Of a DNA stretch of 64,000 nucleotides, positions 46,449 through 57,700 are shown one piece after another. Source of the stretch: Phlegmacium glaucopus (taxonomy: Eukaryota; Basidiomycota; Agaricomycetes; Agaricales; Cortinariaceae); assembly GCA_015039465.1 (NCBI GenBank), contig MU130237.1:744001-808000 (forward strand). The letters run 5' to 3'. The notes beneath the pieces were generated by a model that did not search any database, was not told the DNA's origin, and was given only the letters and a program-made list of their open reading frames with translations. The position numbers and the translations under genes were made by a program. Each line of letters opens with the position of its first letter. Position 1 is the first letter of the stretch.

Positions 46449-48612
46449 ATGAGCATACATACCAATCAAGTTTCAACTCGGAGACCCATTGAACTTGAAA
46501 TTGTCGACGACTCAGAGCCAGAAAGAATCGAAGTTCGCAAAAGTCTCCAAAAAAGGCCAAGGATTTCTGCCGAAAACCCAGAATCCTCGAGCACTATAAT
46601 ACATAATAATTCCAAACATCATGTTGACCGAATCCCTGTCATTGAAATATCGGGTATTACTTCTTATCTCCCTTCGATAACCCGCTTATACCTGCGTTAA
46701 TAGATTCTGATTCGCAATCATCCATTTTGTCCCCAAAATACACGAGTAAACAAGACATAGTTGCTCGAACTCAAGTTCAGGTTCAATGGACAGCGACGAA
46801 CTCAGGTTAATAAACACCACCTTTCTTGACTTATTTTAACATTTACCTCCGTAAGGTGAACATACTTTATATGGGCCCAAGTCCTCTTCCGCGGGTACTT
46901 CGCATACGCAACTTCCTGGACAAATCCCATGTCGGCGACACCTATCGGAGGAGGACGAACCGTTCAAGGGGTCATCCAAGCTCAACCCTGACCACTTCAT
47001 GTTCAAGAGTTCTAGGACGCCAAGGAACCTTCAAGTTTCGACTAAACAGGTTCCTTCGATGTCTAGTGCGATGCCGAACAGCAACACCAAAGGCCTTAGA
47101 CAAAAACGCTTGCCTCTGGACTTATTAACCAACGATGTCGCCAAAATATCACGATGCGTCTGCTGTAGCGTTCAATGGACAGCGCGAAAGTCCGGAGCTC
47201 AAAAAATGACTCATATTCAGAGTTGCGCCAAAAAGTATGCTCTCGACGACGGGACTGTCAATCTTCTAATCCAAAAAGAAATCTCTTCTAAAGAGCCTTT
47301 TGTAAAGAAAACATTTTTTGAGGACGTTCTAGTAGATGCAGCTCCCAAACAAAAAGTGAAGCGCCGCAAAAAGGAAGAAAGTTCGCTCAAAACCGTTTCT
47401 GTGTCGCGTGACAGCATCTTAGCTCGAGCACAGGGCGTGCTCTCTACCACGACTGATGATTGCAAATATCGAAACGGCAGCACTTTCGCAGGTTCGACTC
47501 AGGGCCATAGTGAATTGCCTTTGACACAGGCTTTCGGCCGTAGTGGCTTGGCCCAAATGCAGACATTGGAATACAACACATTTCCCCTTGACGATCACTG
47601 CCCTAATATATCGGATGATGATGCCGGTAGTGACCAAGGTGCACCTGAGGCGCAGCCTGCTTTTTTAGCGTCCTCCCTTGCATCGCGTCCTTTGAAGGTT
47701 TTCGGCGACTATGAATCCGTTCGCAAAGTTACTCGGCCGGCAGGGGACTTATTTGGTGACGAGTCAGAAGTAGAAGACAGTCATATCCTGTACGTTTAAT
47801 GTTATCGTCTAGAATCGAAATTAATGCAGCCAAGGATCGACTGACTGCTGCCTTTGCCCAATATTTCCCAATTCTTTTCACGTTAGAAATGCGAAGTGTC
47901 TTTCTCCATCTTCCATAGAAGGCAGAGGAATGACCAGTTAGTCACATGGGCATTTGTCGACCATTTTGAACTAATTTTGCCGTTAGGCGCCAGAGTTCCA
48001 AGAACACCTACTCCTGATGTGCGTAATAAATTCTTATCGTGGAATTATGTGTTGTCTGAGTTGCGCCTTTTCAGAGCTCTCCTGAGTTGTCCGTTTTGAC
48101 GCACTTAACTATCCATTCACCCACTCCGACCTCGCAGTCTAAAAAGATCAGGAAGCCAAAGAAGGGCCCTGACGTTCCCTCCCACAGCGACGGACCAAGC
48201 CCGTCCACAGACAGAGTCACTCCCAAGAAAAAAATAGGACCCAGGAAGAAGATATCGAGTAAACTCGTTCATCAATTTGATGAGAAATGGCAGCTACATA
48301 TGATGCGTAATATTTTTCTGGATAGCGATCTGCATTTGCGCATTTTGCGTTACGAGGTATGAGCGAGCAATCCAAATATGCCTCGATATTCGAGCTTGAA
48401 GTTATCTGCAGCCCATACATTTCAATATCTTTTTGGAGATAGCCGCACGCTATGCTCCACCTAATGGTAAATTGAAACGGCATCTTCGTACGTTCTTGGA
48501 CGGTCAGGTAGGTTTCTAAGTATAAGTTCATTTGTTGATGTAGCTTACCCCCGCTCTGTGTTTCCAGTCAATTATTTTCTATGGTGAAGCCACGATGAAG
48601 AGGCGGCGCTAG
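46449..48612 (+). CDS. SLX4: Structure-specific endonuclease subunit Slx4
   Basis: Slx4 is the nuclear scaffold that activates the Slx1 nuclease on branched DNA and replication intermediates. The N-terminal part is disordered. A zinc-finger-like motif follows (SRCVCCSVQWTARKSGAQKM, then THIQSCAKK: C-x2-C...H-x3-C), in line with the rad18/UBZ-type finger of Slx4 proteins. The middle is acidic and basic-rich (KRRKKEESS, SDDDAGSDQ, LFGDESEVEDSHIL). The C-terminal conserved Slx1-binding domain is assembled from exons reading KWQLHMMRNIFLDSDLHLRI, LRYEV, then EIAAYAPPNGKLKRHLRTFL and DGQSIIFYGEATMKRRR at the end. The start was set at 46449; 46368 would add 27 residues. The stop is 59 bp from the FPGS stop. 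Confidence 0.85.
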
Positions 48613-48671
48613 AAGATGGCCTAGATGCAATAGCACTTCGCCAGAAATATCTATGTCTACTTAAATACAAA

Positions 48672-50668
48672 CTATAATGCGAACTCTAACAAACCAGTAA
48701 CCTCTATTACACCACCGATTAGATGAAGACTACCAGTAACGAGAACTTGAACAGGCTTTGGCGAAGCAGTCGAAATTTTTTCCACCTCTTGGATGGCATG
48801 TTCTATCGAGGGTAAAACATAGATATGGGAAGGATCAAAGTCAGGAAGCAGAGACGACCATGCCGAACTGAGAGCCTGTTGCGTTCTGAGTTCGGCTAGG
48901 TCAGCCGTTGGAAGGGCTTTCGTTGTCAAATCTAAAACCAAATGAAGCTAGAGTAAGATGGGACCTAAAAAACACCCTGTCACGTACCTCCTTTGAAATT
49001 TCCATTGGCATAAGTTACATTGGTGCAAAAGATGACATGGTCAAAGAAAACGGAATCACTCCCCGGGGGAAAATGGGAGACGATCTCTGCAAGGAAAGCT
49101 TCCCCAGAACGACCACTGGTACAATTAAAAATAAGGACTCGGAGGGAGTGTCTAAGCAGAGTTATATCAGTCTCGCCGGAGGCATCATCAGATGAACATA
49201 CTTTTCTTCAACGACAGGGAGTGAAACGAGACCAACCCCAGGCGATATGAACCACTGCATGCAGCATTCAAGACTTTCGACCGTATGAGCACCATCAAGG
49301 TACCACGTAACACCTGTGCGAGTGGGATCAACAATTGTCTGACACCGTCCTGGCCATTTGGTGGTAGCCAGACCGTGCTTGAAGGATTCAGGTAACGCAG
49401 ATTCGTCAAATGATGACTCTGTTCGTAATTGTAGGAAGCTTTTGGCCAAACGCACAGCCAGTGCCGCATTTTGTACTTGATGTACACCAGCAAGTCCTGT
49501 TCAAGGGGGAGGATATGTGACTGCTTTCAGATAATATGTATCTGGAATCAACAAACCCAGCTTCAGTCCACAGAGCTCAGGCGATGTCGAGACAATCGTG
49601 AGATGCTTGGCCTGGAAGCAGGGTCAAATTCAAAAAATATTCAGATACACACAAAACATACTTTTAACTCTATTGCTCGAGCTTTAAGTACTGGCATTGC
49701 TTCCTCTGGTTGGGTGGAAGTGAAGGCAGGAACATTTCCCTGCAAGCCATTTCAGAGACATGACGAAACCGGTACAGGAATGTACCTTGAATATTCCGCT
49801 CTTTTGCCACGCAATATCTTGGATAGTTTTGCCCAGAACAAAGATATGGTCAATGCCCAGGGTAGTGATACCAGTGACGACCGGATTCGGGACAACGTTT
49901 GTGCTATCGTATGTCCCTCCAACGCCTACTTCAAGGATTGTAGCATCAACTTTTTTATCCAAGAAAACGTGAAATGCCATGAGTGTGACGAATCGGAAGT
50001 ATCCTGGCATGTCAGGCGTAGTAGGGATCTTTCTCTAGAGATGATGTCTGAGGCAAATTCCATAATGAGCGCGAGCGAAGTGACGCACTGTATTATTGAC
50101 AATTAATTTATCCCATATTTCGAAAAAGTATTTTGCGAATTCATCCTCAGGAAGTGGTGCCCCATTGATTCTGATCCTTTCGCGAACAGCCACTAGGTGT
50201 GGTGAGGTATATAGACCTATCACGAAACTTTGTAAGATTACCTGGTCAAAAGGAATAACAGCCCTACCGATTTTCCACCCCGGCATTGCTGAACGAAGTA
50301 TTGAATCCGTGAATGCACTGGTTGAGCCTTTCCCTTTTGTCCCAGCGATATGGATAACATTAAGCGCGTTTAGTTGTTGAGGCTGATAGAATGAAGTCAG
50401 CGGCTACAGAGAACCGACAAACGCTTACAGTGTATCCGATTCTCTCGAGGAACTCTAGCATCTCAGGTATGGCGAAGTCGCTTAACCGCCCTCCAGATGC
50501 ACGAACAGCTTCTAATGTTGCAGCGTTAGATTGCAAAGAATTTAAGTGATCCACCGCATCCTGGTACGATCTTGTAGACATCTCCTTGGAGAAAGCCCTC
50601 GTTCTTGTCTGTTGATGATAACCAAAGGCTTGACGAATCGCGAGAAAAACCTTGCGCGTGCATATCAT
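48672..50668 (-). CDS. MET7: Folylpolyglutamate synthase (possible dual mitochondrial/cytosolic form)
   Basis: The enzyme adds glutamate residues to folates in an ATP-dependent Mur-ligase-type reaction, retaining folates for methionine, purine and mitochondrial metabolism. Conserved blocks are YQDAVDHLNSLQSNAATLEA, IHIAGTKGKGSTSAF (P-loop), YTSPHLVAVRERIRINGAPL, YFRFVTLMAFHVFLDKKVDA with TILEVGVGGTYDSTNV, the substrate loop GITTLGIDHIFVLGKTIQDI (then AWQKSGIFK) and WYLDGAHTVESLECC. Two in-frame Met codons are available. The first, at 50668 (MICTRKVFLAIRQAFGYHQQ), starts a basic, acid-free leader like a mitochondrial presequence. The second starts MSTRSYQDAVDHL directly at the enzyme. The C-terminal segment ends LHLIGGVIEVTGLLEFAL. 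Confidence 0.92.
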
Positions 50669-51157
50669 TTTAATGCCAAGATGTCACATAATTTTACACA
50701 CTCCATTGATATTGAAACCAGTCCAATCTATTTAATCACAAATTTTACAAGAATCTGATTGTCTACAAAACCAAACCCAATTATAAACCTCACCAACAAA
50801 CCTGCAGAAGTAAATGTTTGTTAGTAAATTGACAAAAAAAATTTAGATGACAAAAGAAAGGATCAGGGCGCCCAAGCGTATAAAGGGCACCAGGGATGTT
50901 ATCGTCAAAGTGAGCATGCACTTGGCCTGGTGCACAGCAAATTTTCTTCACAAAAAAAAAGTCAAAAAGATTGAAAACGTACCAGCTGAAGAAGTTAGAA
51001 CCAAGCTGAAAGTTCAGCCAAATTCGTTAATAAAGCCGTGCCTGTCACAGATTCCGTATATGGATATTACGGCGTCACACACTGGGGCATCAACTTTCTA
51101 ACTCATTGACCCAGCTCGAGGTTTGGGACTTACGCTCTTTTCTTTCGCCCCATCATC
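50669..51157. promoter_or_regulatory. Divergent intergenic region, FPGS / EFR3
   Basis: The 489-bp region is AT-rich on the left (50690-50860) and holds an 84-codon open frame (50847-51101) of low-complexity, Lys-rich composition that I do not accept as a gene. The EFR3 promoter should lie in the right part, where a CT-rich stretch (cgctcttttctttcgcc) precedes the ATG. Confidence 0.45.
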
Positions 51158-54100
51158 ATGCACCTGCTCTTCATCGCCAACCACGTGAAGCTCCTCAATG
51201 CATGTTATCCACCGACGCCCGCTCTACTCACCGACTACTCCCCAAACTCACATGAACTCAGCAGACTAACTTATTATGCGTAAAGTATACCAATACGTTC
51301 TTTTATACTCTTTGACATCCCAACTTAGATCTAACCATCCCGGAAAATTGGCAAAAATTGGCAGCGAATTGGAGAAACGTCTCAAAGTAGAATGTAGGAA
51401 GGCAAAGGCAGGGAATATTCGTTCGAAGGCGTAAGTTAACCATTTTTACAAGGATATTATGCTTATAATCCCTTCTCTAGGTCTCTGCTGACTTCTCTTT
51501 CCATCTTTCGGTCTCTTGCAACAGAGTGTGGACGCGATATTGACTTGCTATCTCCATCCCTTGTCGGATCTGTCAATGCTACACTTACTGCAATTCCATC
51601 GGACCTTGAGGTATTAGCAAGAGCAGCCAGTGTCGTACGTTCGCTCCATGATGAACTTTTCTGCTTCTGAAATCCTGTCAGTTTACAGCCTGGACTACTT
51701 ATACCAATGGGCATCTAATTGGGGCTGATAGCTACATGACCAAGGATTATCTTTCAACATTAAAACAGTTCGCTTCTTTAAGCTGTTGCGACCTTGAGGA
51801 TCAAGAGACTCGTAACCGGTGGGATTATCTTGTCTTCTACTTTCCAGGAACGCTATTAATCATGAACCAGGTCACGACTCATAGGATTAGCTGCTCTCAC
51901 TGCAGCTCTGAACTCTGAGGCCCTTTACAATGATGTTGGGCAGTTTGGCTCACAAGTATCTACCATTTTACATCCCATCATGGTCATTCTATTTCAGACA
52001 ACCATCGTTGTTTTAGATGAACAGTAAGTCCCGATTATCTTGATGGAAATAGGAGTTAATTTCTACAGGTCTTCGGTGGTGAAAGATGCACCCATGTCAC
52101 CTTATCTGGCTGAATTTAGGACACGGCCCGCCCTTGAGAGACGAGCAGCTTCCATTCATGTTCATATAGACGGCGACAATGGCCCATCCATCAGCGATGT
52201 GTCCGACGCCGCTCTCCGTGCGCTTTTCTCGTTGTTAAGCCATGCCAATGGCGCTCAGCTTGGCTACATAATGCAGTCATCGTTTGATAGTTTAGATCAG
52301 GTTAATGGATGGTCGAGTCTGCATCATTGCTGTTGGTTTGCTCAGAAGACAGCGGAATGGGCCCAATATCAGTATCGCTATGTAATTCCTACTTGGCTCG
52401 TGGATCGACTGCTTGTGCATCAGGACACGCCTGACATTACCTCTCTTCACATAGCACTGACAGCCATGGTCACAGCTGTCTTCAGCTCTCCAACCCCACT
52501 CATCAACCTGTCTTCATCCGATATCATGTCCAATCTGCTTACGCTCTTACTTCGTCGTATATCCATCCACCCTCAAGACGCAGCTTTGCCTGCCCTGGTA
52601 GAATGTATTTCTTCCCTGGGATGCCATGTGTATTACTCTGACCAGATACAGGATCTTGCAGTAAGTTATTCTATTAATGTGACAACAGAGGACTGGACTT
52701 GCTTTTGAAGGCGGAATTGATCCATCGTCTGGTAGTTATCGAAGCCCAGGGGACCCCTGTTCGGGATAAAGACCACTTTCTTCACAGCAGATCAACCGCC
52801 ATACGATGTTTGCTGGAAGGTCTACTAGGGCTCATCCGTACCGCTAATACAACCGAACCACCGAATAATGTCCAGAAGCTGCCTCTGGAACCTGTGACGA
52901 AGCAGTCGGAGACAACCCGTAAAGGTGGAGATGAATCAATCTCACGCAGAACAAAAGTGCCTCCCGATATCTGGCAGGATACACTCAGCCTCCTATGCGA
53001 CTCTGAATCAACAGTGCGCAATGAATGTTCGGCAGCTCTAATATACTATATTATCGAAGAGATGCCGAAACACGGGGAAAACAATGATGCCTTAAAGCAT
53101 GCGCGGAGGCTCGCTGACAATTCTCCTCGACATATCCAGACCGCCCATGCGTTTCCACGCATGACTGATACTGCAAGCAAATTCCTCAATGCTCTGCATG
53201 CTTACGTGTATATCTTGGCAACGTCGCCAGCCTTAGGCACGCCATCCAACGCTATAACTATTCAGGCCTCCGACGACCCTTCCTCAATTGTTTCGGCTAC
53301 TGTCATAGAAGAAATTTCGAGTAACCCGAGGACAAGTAATGACAATTCATCTCACTCGCAAAGCAACAATCGACGTTCCTGGAGTAATACACATGGGCCG
53401 AGGGCTCGAAAAGAGTCTCTGGTTCTTCGACTACTGGATAAGATACCTTCTCGTCTCACAACATCAGCACAGGCGTCAGAACAAGATTATGCCAATCTTC
53501 TGAAAATTCTTACTACAGTGCAAGTGAAGCTGCCTATTAGAGGATTACTCGTGGGGCTCCCCATGATTCTGGCCTTGGATACGGTTGTCAAAACTCTTGA
53601 TTGTGATTCAGCTGCTATCGGGCAGATCATCGCCATAAGAATTATAATTGCCCATGTATGGCTTACTATTGGCCAGGTCTGGACAGTACATGCTGTCATT
53701 TCACTCGCCGAGAAGGTATGTCGTAACCTGCATTGCTTTATCTGTAATGACCTTGTTTGTAGGCTATCTCATTGTTGTCTTCGTGGCCGGAAATGACATC
53801 GACGCAAGAGCCTGCAAACGTCAATACATGTCCCGGTGTAGATACAAATGAAGCACTCTTAGCTCTCACCGCCTGTCGGACGATTCATGACGCTCTTGGA
53901 ATCGATCAAGAGGGACTCCATCGTAGGTTGACCCCCAAATGGACCCCGGATCTAGCCCTGAGAGATTGTGAGCATCTCAGCTGAACTCTTCTATTTCCTC
54001 CTGAATAAAACATGGTAGTCGAGAGTTCTTCAGGCTATGAAACCACTTTGCGTGGAGATGGGATCTCGCCTCTTCTAAAGATATCGCCCGCCCTGATGCA

Positions 54101-54431
54101 CATAGAAAATATTTCCTTGCAAAGTTTGACGCGATCCACACGAGGATTGGGCGTAACCGACCTCAGAGAAGCTCTGGAAGGCCGCAGCAGTATGTCCAAC
54201 CCTGCCCTGGTCCGCCCTCCTTCTATCTCCACCCTCGATCACGCTTCGTCTTTCATGGGGGGGGACCCTGCGCTCAGACTTACTCAAACAAGATCAAGAT
54301 CAAGAACCAAAAAGCTCTCCTCACGAAATGCAGGTGAGGTTCGCGACGTCCTCAGTAGACTCGGAATTGGTAAACAAAATAACGCTGCACGGTTGAAGTC
54401 ACCCCCTCCCGCCTTGCCCAAGTTAACTTAA
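51158..54431 (+). CDS. EFR3: Efr3 plasma-membrane scaffold of the PI 4-kinase complex
   Basis: Efr3 is a palmitoylated, HEAT-repeat protein that anchors the Stt4/PI4KA complex at the plasma membrane. The start is 51158 (MHLLFIANHVKLLNACYPPT). Conserved blocks follow: SPNSHELSRLTYYASNHPGK, KIGSELEKRLKVECRKAKAG, SLLTSLSIFRSLATECGRDI, VFTAWTTYTNGHLIGADSYM and TKDYLSTLKQFASLSCCD. A central helical region (VSDAALRALFSLLSHANGAQ, PTPLINLSSSDIMSNLLTLL) and a Ser/Arg-rich tail (LTQTRSRSRTKKLSSRN) complete it. Unlike animal Efr3, the N-terminus has only one Cys in the first 20 residues, so membrane attachment may rely on the basic patch instead. Multiple short introns are needed; the last acceptor is gtag/TCGAGAG near 54015. 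Confidence 0.87.
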
Positions 54432-54743
54432 AATAAATCATAAATTCCTTTTTGTTGATACTATAATTTGGGGGTTTAATACATCTTAATTTCGAGTCTG
54501 CTGAGCACATTTCTTGTGAGTGAGTGCAAGTGAAAACAGCAGTATAGTGGTGGTGGTAAACAATCATGTTCAAGTAAAACGAGTGTAACTTTAAGTCGGG
54601 TGAGCGTTCTGTCAATTGACCTTGTTTATTACCAACTTGATCTCATTACAATCATCAAAAACTCGAGAATCTGTCGTCGACTGGGAGGATTTGCTTTACC
54701 TTTTCCTAACATCAACTGGCTACGATCTGCTTTTGCAACAAAA
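54432..54743. other. Intergenic region, EFR3 / SLH1
   Basis: The 312-bp gap between two plus-strand genes holds the EFR3 3' end and the SLH1 promoter. It contains a short palindromic-looking run of tagtggtggtgg near 54545, and nothing else of note. Confidence 0.45.
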
Positions 54744-57700
54744 ATGCCAGAGATTTTGAAACACATCGGTGATCTTGTGAGCTCGTCGGAAACAACTGCC
54801 TCCAAAGATACTGCAAACGAATGGATACAGTAAGTCTTACTTGGTCTCTTTCAGATATACAGAAATAGTTCACGCTTGGCTTCGGATTTTGTACGATTGT
54901 CGGAGACAATCAAGTGCATTGTAATGACCTCAACGACTCTGGCATTGATTGGGATGAATTTTGGAGTGACTCGGTTCTAAACGTCTACCGATTCGACTTA
55001 TCTTCGCTTTCTTTCGGATCTGCCGTTATGACTGCTCTGTACAGGTGAGCAATCTCTGTTTCGGCTACGCAAAGAATTTGATATATTTGTGGAATAGCAA
55101 ACCCCTCATCTTCCCGTCATTGCAACCTCTCCTCACGATCATATCTTCTCCCCAAACAAATGATGAAATATCTGCTCAATTAGCAGAACTTCTCGGATTC
55201 AATGAAATAGCACTTATTGTGGATATTCTTGATAATCGCTCGCTGGTCAGAGAAGAGGTAGGACGTGACGCTTACCGATTTCTCGAGTGTTCATGGCATT
55301 CAAAGCTAGAACTTTATCTAAATAAATCGCAAGATGTCATCACTAGTGGTCTAGAATCATCAAATAATCAACGGGGACGTAGGTGTCTCGAATTCCTTCT
55401 AGAGTCAAAGCTGATCTACGATCACCAAATGTAGTCGATAAACAGGCATTATCCAATCAGAATGCACGTAAGCGGATGCAAGAGCAATTCAAATCCAATT
55501 CTGCACGTCCCATGTTCTCAGGCATTGCGGTCTGTATTGTTTCATTGATAAATGTTATTTAGCACGTTGGCTCAAAAGGGTATAGGAGGCCGCCCAGGAG
55601 GTTTATCCACATGTATATTCTTCAAGCGGACTGTCTCAAGGGAATGTCGTCTCACAGTTTGGAACAAAGTATATGTTGCCGATTGGCACAGATAGACAAG
55701 TTCACGAGGTCGGCTCTCCTGAATCGAGGGTCCTGTCTCAACTAAATACCTTGCAGGAATATGAAGAAGTAATCATTCCTGCTGCGAAACCCATCCCACC
55801 TAGGGCTGAGGAACGTCTCATACTGATTTCTGAGCTCGAGGAACTAGTTAAAGGATGTTTCACAGTAATTCTCGAGAGTCCTCATCGTCGACTCACGAAC
55901 TGACTTAAATGTCAGGGATACAGATCCCTCAATAGGATTCAGTCAATTATCTACCAAACGGCTTACGGTTCCAATGAAAATCTTCTTATTTGTGGTACCA
56001 TTTATTCCGCCATGTTTTAATCAGTGTATATTTCTGAAGCCTGCATGAACAGCACCCACCGGGGCAGTCAGTGCTCATGCAAGCATATCACCAGGCGCTC
56101 TACTCAAACCTTTTTTCTAGGGGAAAACCGACGTGGCCATGCTGGCTATTCTCCGAGTGATTGATCAGCATCGGTCATCTACGCCCGCATCATCTACTGT
56201 GCATATACGTCAGACTATCAACCTAGATACGTTCAAAGTAATATATGTGTGCGTTACTCTGGGCTATGCTGCTTGCTAACTGAAACTAATAATTTCTTCA
56301 GCGCCCCTATGAAAGCATTAGCCTCCGAGATTGTGCGAAAGCTAGGCAAAAGGCTGGCATGGCTTTCGATAAAAGTCCGGGAACTGACTGGTAAGGTTGA
56401 TCTTTCTTGCTGACTTTATTGACTTCCTGTCCAAGGTGATATGCAATTAACGAGGGCCGAAATTGCAAGCACCCAAATAATTGTGACAACGCCGGAAAAA
56501 TGGGACGTTGTGACAAGAAAACCAACCGGAGAAGGAGAACTAGTCTCGGTTAGATACAATCTTCTTAGTTGCTTGCTTGATTTACAACCGCATTTCCAGA
56601 GCTTGAAATTGCTGATCATCGACGAAGTGCACTTACTGAATGAAGAGCGCGGTGCAGTTATCGAGACCATCGTGGCTAGAACACTGCGCCAGGTGCCCTT
56701 TCAACATATTCAGTAACCTATCTATGATTCGTTAACGAGGATGCAGGTGGAATCTAGCCAATCGATGATACGAATTGTTGGCCTAAGCGCAACCCTCCCA
56801 AATTACAAGGACGTCGCAGAATTTTTAAGGTGCTGCCCCCTTTAACCTGCCCCTATGACCTCGCCGAACCTTGTTATAGCGTTTCGCTTTACAAAGGGCT
56901 TTTCTACTTTGATTCATCCTTTCGGCCTGTACCACTTGAACAACATTTCTTAGGAATCAAAGGAAAGGCGGGAAGTTTACAATCACGGAAGAACTTGGAT
57001 CAAGTAACTTTCCAGAAGGTCTCCGAGCTGGTAGCCAAGGGCCACCAAGTCATGGTATTTGTTCATGCTCGCAAAGAGACCGTGAAAGCGGCAATGAACC
57101 TCCGAGAGATGTCTGCTGTTGAAGGGAATGCCGAAGATTTTTCCTGCGAGGAACACCCTCAATGGAATACATTTCGTCAAAAAATCGGAGAGTCGAGGAA
57201 TAAGGAGATGAGAATTCTGTTTGATAGTGGATTTGGAATCCACCACGCTGGAATGCTGCGTTCTGATAGAAATATGATCGAGGGCATGTTTGAAGCTAAA
57301 GCCATCAAGGTAATATTGCCGAAGTTTATTTGCTCGATATCTGAAGGCTTTCGATAGGTGCTTTGTTGCACGGCGACATTGGCTTGGGGAGTTAATTTAC
57401 CTGCACATGCTGGTCAGTCTCGTTACGCTTTCAACGTAGCGCATTATGAAATGGTACCTCCATAGTGATCATCAAAGGGACACAGGTGTACGATAGCATG
57501 AAAGGCAATTTTGTCGATCTATCAGTGCTTGACGTTTTGCAAGTGTTTGGACGTGCCGGTCGACCTGGATTCGAAACCAGTGGCGAAGGCTACATTTGCA
57601 CGACTGAAGACAAATTGACTCATTATCTGGATGCGGTCACTTCCCAAGTGAGCATATCTCAGTCAGAGATATTGGGTACTAACTGTTTGCGCTAGATTCC

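Noticed and set aside
50847..51101. 84-codon Lys-rich frame in the FPGS/EFR3 promoter region
   Set aside because: Low-complexity composition, no family resemblance, and position in a shared promoter.
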